From assembly GCA_012511915.1 (NCBI GenBank), contig JAAZFB010000589.1:1-12427 (forward strand): a stretch of DNA of 12,427 bases, read 5' to 3'. This DNA comes from Clostridiaceae bacterium. GTDB taxonomy: Bacteria > Bacillota > Clostridia > Monoglobales > Firm-18. The notes below the pieces were generated by a model. That model searched no databases, was not told the DNA's origin, and was given only the letters and a program-made list of their open reading frames with translations. Both the position numbers and the translations under genes were made by a program. Of the stretch, positions 6,973-12,427 are shown piece after piece. The stretch's first letter is position 1. Each line of letters begins with the position of its first letter.

Positions 6973-7982
6973 AATAAAGTTCTCCGATCTTTTTTTCTAA
7001 TCGCGCTCCCTATATCTTTTAATAAAATCAAATTAATATTTTCACCCTGTGACTTTTTATCAAGTGCAATCGCATCTGAAAGCTTTTCCATGCCGATATC
7101 CAGTCTAAAAGGCAAATTGTATTTTATAAGCACTTGTTTAACCCTATCTGCCGTACCCGGGGCTGTTATGCCCATCTTTTCGCCTAAAACGCAAATGTTA
7201 TACATGCCTATTGCAACTGCCTCGCCATGCGAATACTTTTGATAATTATAATGGTTTTCAACGGCGTGCCCGATAGTGTGACCGAAGTTTAGCAGCATTC
7301 TCTCACCGGTATCAAATTCGTCCTTTTCAACTACTTGTCTTTTTATATTACAGCAGCGTTCGATTATCTCGTCAATTTTTTCATCTATGCAACCTGCTTC
7401 TACAATATCAAACAAGTCTTTATCATAAATACAGCCGTATTTAATTACCTCTGCCATACCGTCCGAGAAAAATCTTTTATCCAATGTGGCAAGGCAATCA
7501 GGGTCTATTAGCACCAGTTTAGGTTGATAAAATGCACCTATGAGGTTTTTACCGTAGTCAGAGTTTACCGCAACCTTGCCGCCTATTGAACTGTCCACCT
7601 GCGCCAACAAAGAGGTAGGTATTTGAATATATCTCACTCCGCGCAAAACGGTCGCCGCCGCAAACCCTGATAAGTCGCCAATAACCCCGCCGCCTAAGGC
7701 GATTATTAAATCGTCTCTCGTTATTTTAAAATCCAACAGAAAATTGTAAACATACTTTAAGCTGTCAAGGGATTTTGTTTCTTCTCCGGCAGGTAAAACA
7801 AGCTTTTTAACATTGCCATCAATTGTCGAAATAACTTGTTCTCCATAATAATGATTTACATTGTTATCCGTTATTACTACTGTTTTATTTGCTTTTACAT
7901 ATTGACCAACCTGTTTAATAATGCCTTTTTCTATTAAAATATTGTAGCTTTTTTCACCCAAATTAACCTTTAGGGTCCGCAT
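6969..7982 (-). CDS. aroB: 3-dehydroquinate synthase
   Basis: It cyclises DAHP to 3-dehydroquinate using NAD and a divalent metal, usually zinc. The 337 residues are a normal length for a clostridial AroB. The NAD-binding GGGVIGDLSGFAA (97-109) and PTSLLAQVDSSIGGK (122-136) are clear. Metal ligands are expected at E178 (MAEVIK), H235 (NFGHTIGHA) and H252 (SHGEAVAIGM). The ATG at 7982 has AAGGAGAT about 8 nt upstream, lying inside the end of tyrA, which it overlaps by 20 bp. It ends in an ATGA overlap with aroA. Confidence 0.96.
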   Translation of the reverse strand: MRTLKVNLGEKSYNILIEKGIIKQVGQYVKANKTVVITDNNVNHYYGEQVISTIDGNVKKLVLPAGEETKSLDSLKYVYNFLLDFKITRDDLIIALGGGVIGDLSGFAAATVLRGVRYIQIPTSLLAQVDSSIGGKVAVNSDYGKNLIGAFYQPKLVLIDPDCLATLDKRFFSDGMAEVIKYGCIYDKDLFDIVEAGCIDEKIDEIIERCCNIKRQVVEKDEFDTGERMLLNFGHTIGHAVENHYNYQKYSHGEAVAIGMYNICVLGEKMGITAPGTADRVKQVLIKYNLPFRLDIGMEKLSDAIALDKKSQGENINLILLKDIGSAIRKKDRRTLL

Positions 7983-8808
7983 TGTCTACCATCTCCTTAT
8001 CAAGGCGCACTTTGCGCATAATTTGGATGAGCGTTTTTTTATCATCATTTATAATTGCTTTTTCTATCTTTTCAAGGGAGGCGGTAAAGATTTTTATTTG
8101 TTCGGAAATGTGCTGCTTATTGCCTAAAAAAAGCTCTGACCAAAGGTTTTCGTTTATTTTCGCCACACGTGTTACGTCTTCAAAACTTCCACCGGTAAAA
8201 TTACGGTGTTTAACCAAAAGAGGTGTATCACACATCGCTGTGGCAATGATGTGCGGAAGCTGACTTGTATATGCAATTATTCTGTCATGCTCGTCAACTG
8301 TTGTACGAATTACAATATCGCAACCCATCGCAAATGCGAGCTTTTCCACCACAGAAATTTGCTCATCTGTTGCATCGTCCGAGGGTGTTATGATGAAATT
8401 TGCTCCATCGAACAGCTGTTTTTCCGAGTTTATAAAGCCGGACACTTCCTTGCCTGCCATGGGGTGCGCTCCGATATATGTAAAATGCGGTTTAAGTTTA
8501 TTATAAAGCTGCATAATCGGGGTTTTTATGCCGACTGTATCGGTAAGTATCGCATCTTTTTTAAAATTATCTATGTTGTCATTTATAAAATCCAAACTTG
8601 CATTTGGATATATGCAAAGAATGACTATGTCGCTTTCGCCTAAAGGGTTTTTAGGGGCACTGTCTATTATGCATTGTTCTATTGCAAATTTTATTATACC
8701 TTTATCGTTATCTATGGCATAAAGCTTTTTTACAAAAGGTTTTATAACCCGCGCGATACTGCCGCCGATAAGCCCTAAACCTACTATTGTTACAACTTTA
8801 TTCTTCAT
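7963..8808 (-). CDS. tyrA: Prephenate dehydrogenase
   Basis: It oxidatively decarboxylates prephenate to 4-hydroxyphenylpyruvate, the tyrosine branch. The 281 residues contain an N-terminal Rossmann domain (GLGLIGGS, 10-17; acidic D33 suggesting NAD) and DTVG (90-93). HPMAGKEVSGF (catalytic-region H115) and SQLPHI (H186) follow, then a helical dimerisation domain. There is no C-terminal ACT domain, so feedback control, if any, is not by that route. Arogenate cannot be excluded as substrate. The ATG overlaps the aroF stop as ATGA, with a GAGGG site 9 nt upstream. It uses prephenate that the chorismate mutase at the end of the same operon would make. Confidence 0.93.
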   Translation of the reverse strand: MKNKVVTIVGLGLIGGSIARVIKPFVKKLYAIDNDKGIIKFAIEQCIIDSAPKNPLGESDIVILCIYPNASLDFINDNIDNFKKDAILTDTVGIKTPIMQLYNKLKPHFTYIGAHPMAGKEVSGFINSEKQLFDGANFIITPSDDATDEQISVVEKLAFAMGCDIVIRTTVDEHDRIIAYTSQLPHIIATAMCDTPLLVKHRNFTGGSFEDVTRVAKINENLWSELFLGNKQHISEQIKIFTASLEKIEKAIINDDKKTLIQIMRKVRLDKEMVDNADPKG

Positions 8809-9818
8809 ATCTGTCGTCCCTCTATTTTTGCGTACAGTGCAATCTTCTTCATAATATCATCAAAAACAGCGGGGGTTATTGATTGCGGTCCATCACATAA
8901 GGCACAAGCGGGGTTATTATGCACTTCTATAATTACGCCGTCTGCACCTGCGGCAACAGCCGCTTTTGCAAGAGGCTCAACCAATTTGCTTGAGCCGGTC
9001 GCATGGGATGGGTCAACAATTACAGGCAAATGAGAAAGACCTTTAATAACGGGTATAGCGCTAATATCAAGTGTGTTTCTTGTTTGTGTTTCAAAAGTAC
9101 GTATTCCGCGTTCGCATAATATTACATTGGGATTTCCACCCGCCATAATATACTCCGCAGACATAAGCCATTCTTCGATTGTACTGGAAAGACCCCTTTT
9201 TAACAAGATAGGTTTTTTAGTTTTACCCACTTCTTTTAACAGGTCAAAGTTTTGCATGTTACGCGCACCTATTTGTATAACATCTACATCTTGTTCAAAG
9301 TTTTCTATAAGCCGTGTTGACATTATTTCTGTTACAATAGGCAAGCCGGTTTTCTCACGTGCTTTTATCAGAAGTTTAATTCCCTCTGCCTCAAGACCTT
9401 GAAAAGCATAAGGAGAAGTCCGTGGCTTAAAAGCTCCGCCGCGTAAAAAGGTTGCACCGCTTTGTTTTACGTTTTCTGCTATGCAGCAAATCTGGTCTTC
9501 CGACTCCACCGAACAAGGACCGGCTATTATTGTAAGTTTTGTGCCGCCGATTTTTTTACCAAGCACATCTATAACAGTATTTTGTGGGTGAAACTTTCGG
9601 TTGCTTTTTTTAAAAGGCTCAGTAACTATCATTACCCTTTCAACGAAAGGGTTTGTTTCGACTGATTCGCGGTTTAGTGCAGAAGTATCACCTACCAAAC
9701 CTATTATTGTTGTGTCAGTTCCTTTGGATATATCAAAAGAGATGTTATATTGTTTGAGTGATGATATAACGCTTTCAACGCCCTCATCCGATACTTTGGG
9801 TTTCAATACAATAATCAT
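8805..9818 (-). CDS. aroF: 3-deoxy-7-phosphoheptulonate (DAHP) synthase, type I-beta with N-terminal regulatory domain
   Basis: It condenses PEP and erythrose-4-phosphate, the entry step of the shikimate pathway. The 337 residues comprise a ferredoxin-like/ACT-like N-terminal domain (about 1-68) and a TIM-barrel catalytic domain. Catalytic landmarks are AGPCSVES (99-106, metal ligand C102), KPRTSPYAFQG (131-141), GARNMQN (184-190), KRGL, CERG (235-238) and DPSHATGS (269-276). This architecture is that of the Thermotoga maritima enzyme, in which the small domain mediates tyrosine/phenylalanine inhibition, so feedback control is likely here too. No chorismate mutase domain is attached. It is the first gene of the operon, with an AAGGGG site about 10 nt before the ATG. 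KDO-8-phosphate synthase is related but lacks this N-terminal domain. Confidence 0.95.
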   Translation of the reverse strand: MIIVLKPKVSDEGVESVISSLKQYNISFDISKGTDTTIIGLVGDTSALNRESVETNPFVERVMIVTEPFKKSNRKFHPQNTVIDVLGKKIGGTKLTIIAGPCSVESEDQICCIAENVKQSGATFLRGGAFKPRTSPYAFQGLEAEGIKLLIKAREKTGLPIVTEIMSTRLIENFEQDVDVIQIGARNMQNFDLLKEVGKTKKPILLKRGLSSTIEEWLMSAEYIMAGGNPNVILCERGIRTFETQTRNTLDISAIPVIKGLSHLPVIVDPSHATGSSKLVEPLAKAAVAAGADGVIIEVHNNPACALCDGPQSITPAVFDDIMKKIALYAKIEGRQI

Positions 9819-9835
9819 TATCGCTTAGCCCCTTT

Positions 9836-9855
9836 TACAAATACAGGTATTTGTA
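9836..9855. promoter_or_regulatory. Candidate operator: perfect palindrome at the aro operon start site
   Basis: TACAAATAC and GTATTTGTA form a perfect 9+9 bp palindrome with a 2-bp centre. It begins 3 bp downstream of the -10 element and covers the predicted +1 (about 9852). This geometry fits a dimeric repressor site better than an RNA hairpin, because the loop would be only 2 nt. The regulator is not identifiable from the sequence. No T-box or other riboswitch fits in the leader of about 34 nt. Confidence 0.6.
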
Positions 9856-9858
9856 TTA

Positions 9859-9887
9859 ATTATATACAAAAATATCATTTGCGTCAA
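9859..9887 (-). promoter_or_regulatory. Promoter of the aro operon
   Basis: On the minus strand TTGACG (9887-9882) and TATAAT (9864-9859) are separated by exactly 17 bp, one mismatch from the sigma-A consensus. It lies in the 82-bp gap between speB and aroF and reads into aroF. Confidence 0.85.
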
Positions 9888-9900
9888 GTTATGCATTTTT

Positions 9901-10752
9901 TTATAGCATAAGTAACAGTTCTCGTATCAGTTTTCCCGCAAGAGCGGTTGAGGCGCCGCTGTTATCATAAACCGGGCAAAGCTCGCATACGTCAACACCG
10001 ACTATATTTAAGTTTTTGCATAAAATACATGCGTTAAGAAGTTGGTTAAAGCTTACCCCACCTGCTTCGGGTGTACCTACTGCCGGCATTTCCGCAGGGT
10101 CTAACACATCAAGGTCTATTGTTAAATAGACAGGCTTGTCTGCGAGTTGTTTAATTATATTATCAAGCCCGTCAAAAGTAAATTTGTTCGTAAAAAGGTG
10201 CTTTTCCCCCCATAAAAATTCTTCCCGCTCACCTGAGCGTATGCCAAATTGAAAAATCCTGCCGTCTCCGACGATATCATGACATCGTCTTATAACGGTA
10301 GCATGGGAAAGCTGTTGCCCAAGGTAACTGTCACGCAAATCGGTGTGTGCATCAAAATGTATTATGCTAATATCATGGAATTTTTTTATCGCCGCTGATA
10401 CACCGCTTAGTGTAACAAGATGCTCCCCACCAATCATAAAAGGGGTTCTGCCGTCTTGTATCACCTTTTCGCAGTATTTTTCAATTTGGGCTAAAGCAGC
10501 ATTTGTATTACCGAAAGGAAGTTCTAAATCCCCACCATCAAACACTTTTATATCCGTCAAGTCCTTATCCTGGTATGGGCTGTACGTTTCCAAACCAAAT
10601 GATTCTGCCCTAATAGCCTTGCTAGCAAAACGTGCACCCGGCCTGTATGATGTTGTACCATCAAAAGGTGCTCCAAATAATACAATATCTGCATTTTCAT
10701 AATCACAGTCGCAAGAAATATAAGTATGAATGTTTTTATCCATTTTTTTCAC
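9901..10752 (-). CDS. speB: Agmatinase-family ureohydrolase
   Basis: This Mn-dependent ureohydrolase releases urea from agmatine to give putrescine, or possibly from aminopropylagmatine to give spermidine. The 283 residues fit the family. Metal and substrate motifs are GGEH (108-111), HFDAHTD (132-138) and DLDVLDP (213-219), with the early PFDGTTSYRPGAR segment (29-41) also typical of agmatinases. The start is GTG at 10752, about 5 nt after AGAAGG; an ATG three codons later (10743) is the alternative. The gene overlaps the end of speE by 17 bp. No terminator was seen between it and the aro promoter, so read-through into the aro operon is possible. Arginase and formiminoglutamase are related; the motifs favour agmatinase. 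Confidence 0.9.
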   Translation of the reverse strand: MKKMDKNIHTYISCDCDYENADIVLFGAPFDGTTSYRPGARFASKAIRAESFGLETYSPYQDKDLTDIKVFDGGDLELPFGNTNAALAQIEKYCEKVIQDGRTPFMIGGEHLVTLSGVSAAIKKFHDISIIHFDAHTDLRDSYLGQQLSHATVIRRCHDIVGDGRIFQFGIRSGEREEFLWGEKHLFTNKFTFDGLDNIIKQLADKPVYLTIDLDVLDPAEMPAVGTPEAGGVSFNQLLNACILCKNLNIVGVDVCELCPVYDNSGASTALAGKLIRELLLML

Positions 10753-11599
10753 ATTTTCCTTCTAACATTGCTTTTACATAGCTCGGGAGTGCAAAACAGC
10801 CTACATGAAGCTGGGTGTTGTAATAACGTGTATCCAAACCAAGCATTTCCCACGCTTGCAGGTTTGCATCATTTATTGGATGATACTTTTTTGATGCAAA
10901 ACCAAATAGCCAATGGCCTGAAGGATAGGTTGGAATATGCGCCTGATATACCATGCAAACGGGGAAAAATTCTTTTATCCTTTGGTGGGCTCTTATCATA
11001 GCCTTGGCATTATATTCGTAATACGGACTTTCGTGTTGATTTATTAAGATCCCCGTATCATTAAGCGCTTTATGACAGTTGCCATAAAACTCTTTTGTAA
11101 ACAGGCCTTCCCCCGGACCGAATGGGTCGGTGGAATCAACAATTATCAGGTCATATTCATTGTTTTTCGCCCGTACAAACTTTAATCCGTCTGCAAAGTA
11201 CAAATTAACACGTCTGTCATTAAAGCCGCAAGCTGTTTGTTGTAAATATTTTTTGCATACAGTAACAACTTGCTCATCTATCTCGACCATATCAATGTTT
11301 TTGATTGATTTATAACGGGTAAGTTCCCTTACCGTTCCGCCGTCTCCTGCACCAATGACAAGCACATTGGCAATATCAGGGTTCGTCGCCATTGCAACAT
11401 GAACAATCATGTCATGATATATAAATTCGTCCTTTTCGGTAAGCATCATAAGCCCATCTAATGTTAAAAATCTGCCGAATTCTTCTGACTCAAAAACATC
11501 AATTCTTTGAAATTTGCTCTTTGCGGTATAAAGCTGGGAATTTGCCTTTATTGAAAATCTTACACACGGTGTATGCTGTTCGGTATACCAAAGTTCCAT
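10736..11599 (-). CDS. speE: Spermidine synthase (polyamine aminopropyltransferase)
   Basis: It transfers an aminopropyl group from decarboxylated S-adenosylmethionine to putrescine in the cytoplasm. The 287 residues have an N-terminal beta domain followed by a Rossmann methyltransferase-like fold. Motifs are YHDM (61-64), VIGAGDGGTVRE (81-92, dcSAM binding), the acidic E107 in MVEID, and DSTDP (155-159, catalytic Asp region), then YPSGHW near the end. The ATG has a strong AGGAGGG site about 9 nt upstream. It is followed by speB with a 17-bp overlap, and a truncated SDR gene ends 23 bp before it. No SAM decarboxylase or arginine decarboxylase is present. Some relatives prefer agmatine, which cannot be excluded. 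Confidence 0.93.
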   Translation of the reverse strand: MELWYTEQHTPCVRFSIKANSQLYTAKSKFQRIDVFESEEFGRFLTLDGLMMLTEKDEFIYHDMIVHVAMATNPDIANVLVIGAGDGGTVRELTRYKSIKNIDMVEIDEQVVTVCKKYLQQTACGFNDRRVNLYFADGLKFVRAKNNEYDLIIVDSTDPFGPGEGLFTKEFYGNCHKALNDTGILINQHESPYYEYNAKAMIRAHQRIKEFFPVCMVYQAHIPTYPSGHWLFGFASKKYHPINDANLQAWEMLGLDTRYYNTQLHVGCFALPSYVKAMLEGKCEKNG

Positions 11600-12107
11600 A
11601 TCATCTATCCCTCCTGTTATTGTTACACTCCGGAATATGCGTTGTATCCGCCGTCAATCGGAATGATTGTGCCGGTAAAAAAACTAGCCGCATCAGAACA
11701 ACGATATATTACTGCTCCAACTAATTCTTCAGGGTTGCCGTACCTTGCCATAGGCGTTGCGTTAATTATTTTTTCACCCCGTGCTGTGGGATTCCCCTTT
11801 TCGTCAGTCAGTAAAAATCTGTTTTGTTCGGTAAGCAAAAAGCCGGGGGCTATTGCATTAACTCTGATTTGTGGTGAATATTCCTGTGCAAAATGTACGC
11901 TGAGCCATTGGGTGAAGTTTGAAACAGCCGCTTTTGCCGCACTGTAGGCGATAGTATTTGTTAGAGGGGTATATGCCGACATAGAAGAAAAATTAACAAT
12001 ACTACCGTGACCCTGCTCAGCCATTACCTTCCCGTATATCTGTGAGGTATAAACCGTACCAAGTAGATTCAAATTCATAACCCATTGCAAAGCATCTTGT
12101 GGAATGC

Positions 12108-12137
12108 CAAAGAATGTCTTATTTGAAACATTCTTTG
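12108..12137. repeat. Inverted repeat at the SDR break point, at the predicted speEB transcript start
   Basis: CAAAGAATGT (12108-12117) and ACATTCTTTG (12128-12137) are perfect 10-bp arms around a 10-nt loop. Read on the minus strand, the repeat starts 6 nt after the -10 element, so a transcript from that promoter would begin with this stem-loop. The point where SDR homology begins (about 12120) lies inside it. Confidence 0.5.
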
Positions 12138-12143
12138 TTTCTA

Positions 12144-12173
12144 ATTGTATACTTGGATAGCTGAAAATGTCAA
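12144..12173 (-). promoter_or_regulatory. Probable promoter of the speE-speB transcript
   Basis: The minus strand has a perfect TTGACA (12173-12168) and, 18 bp downstream, TACAAT (12149-12144), 5/6 to the -10 consensus. A second reading is TATACA at 16 bp spacing. It would transcribe the SDR remnant, speE and speB. No better promoter was seen directly upstream of speE. Confidence 0.55.
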
Positions 12174-12325
12174 TACCAAAAGCAAATTTATACTTGCAAA
12201 TGTTTTTTTGTTGTGTTAATATATACATTGCAATTTAAAGTGAGAAAATATTGCTAATACTTTTTAACAGCTGAAATTAGGATATATTAACGTTCTTTTG
12301 GTCGTTAAATAGTAAAAAGCGGTTG

Positions 12326-12402
12326 GCGCTGTTAGCTCAGACGGATAGAGTGACTGACTACGAATCAGTAGGTCGGAGGTTCGAATCCTCTACAGCGCGC
12401 CA
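12326..12402 (+). tRNA. tRNA-Arg (anticodon ACG)
   Basis: A complete cloverleaf of 77 nt includes an encoded CCA. The acceptor stem GCGCTGT/ACAGCGC pairs in all 7 positions, with discriminator G12399. The D stem is GCTC/GAGT with one G-U pair. The anticodon stem ACTGA/TCAGT encloses the loop CTACGAA, with anticodon ACG at 12360-12362. The T arm is GGAGG-TTCGAAT-CCTCT with one G-U pair. A34 is expected to be deaminated to inosine by TadA, allowing CGU, CGC and CGA to be read. No clear promoter was found in the 97 bp upstream, and no terminator is visible in the 25 bp left in the window. Confidence 0.97.
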
Positions 12403-12427
12403 TCAAAAAAGCTTGTAACTATAAGGG

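Larger units (their letters stand above)
11623..12228 (-). pseudogene. N-terminally truncated SDR dehydrogenase remnant, fructuronate reductase (UxuB/YjmF)-like
   Basis: An open frame of 201 codons encodes the C-terminal part of a short-chain dehydrogenase. From about residue 37 (KTFF) it matches the D-mannonate oxidoreductase/fructuronate reductase type: LNLLGT, NFSSMSAYTPLT, the catalytic YSAAK (Y95-K99), SNFTQW, RVNAIAPGF, TEQNR, and IDGGYNAYSGV at the end. Full members are roughly 270-280 residues. The Rossmann glycine motif TGxxxGxG and the NAG motif, some 110 residues, are missing. Residues 1-36 (12120-12228) do not resemble the family. The ATG at 12228 has no ribosome site, and a promoter-like sequence lies inside the supposed N-terminal part. 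The tRNA gene begins within 100 bp, so no room remains for the lost part. The product could not bind NAD(P). It is most likely a decayed gene, with the remaining frame still open, suggesting recent loss. Confidence 0.7.

Noticed and set aside
12287..12308. TTAACG...CGTTAA inverted repeat before the tRNA as a terminator or attachment site.
   Set aside because: The arms are only 6 bp with a 10-nt loop, AT-rich and without a T-run; no matching direct repeat of the tRNA end was seen in the window.
1..12427. CRISPR arrays, transposases, phage genes or toxin-antitoxin pairs.
   Set aside because: No repeated spaced units and no proteins of these classes were found on either strand.

Overview
The window looks like chromosomal DNA from a low-GC Gram-positive bacterium, most likely a member of the Clostridia (Bacillota). 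The evidence is the AT-rich sequence with strong AGGAGG-type ribosome sites and TTGACA/TATAAT promoters, a WalJ/YycJ-type metallo-beta-lactamase gene behind murA, a DUF378 membrane protein, a clostridial-style aro gene order, and a tRNA with encoded CCA. The species cannot be fixed from the sequence. Almost everything is core metabolism; no phage, transposase, CRISPR array or defence system was seen.

Layout. (1) 1-1800, minus strand: murA (peptidoglycan precursor synthesis) runs from a strong extended -10 promoter and overlaps by 8 bp a WalJ-like metallo-hydrolase cut by the left edge. (2) 1900-3900, plus strand: a 70-residue DUF378 membrane protein, an intergenic stretch with three inverted repeats and a probable promoter, then gltX (glutamyl-tRNA synthetase). 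A perfect 18-bp hairpin separates gltX from the convergent aromatic operon. (3) 9890 down to 3958, minus strand: six overlapping genes, aroF-tyrA-aroB-aroA-aroC-[chorismate mutase/shikimate kinase fusion], behind a near-consensus promoter with a 20-bp palindrome at the predicted start of transcription. (4) 12180 down to 9901, minus strand: speE and speB (polyamine synthesis), preceded by an N-terminally truncated SDR dehydrogenase remnant in which a good promoter lies. (5) 12326-12402, plus strand: tRNA-Arg(ACG).

How the genes work together. The aro operon supplies DAHP synthase, 3-dehydroquinate synthase, shikimate kinase, EPSP synthase and chorismate synthase, then chorismate mutase and prephenate dehydrogenase on the way to tyrosine. 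3-dehydroquinate dehydratase, shikimate dehydrogenase and prephenate dehydratase are absent from the window and must be elsewhere or supplied otherwise. SpeE and SpeB form the end of an arginine/agmatine to spermidine route, but the decarboxylases that should feed them are not here.

The most interesting points are the fused chorismate mutase-shikimate kinase with both active sites apparently intact, the candidate operator of the aro operon, and the decayed SDR gene whose break point coincides with an inverted repeat just downstream of the putative speEB promoter. No wholly new system was found.
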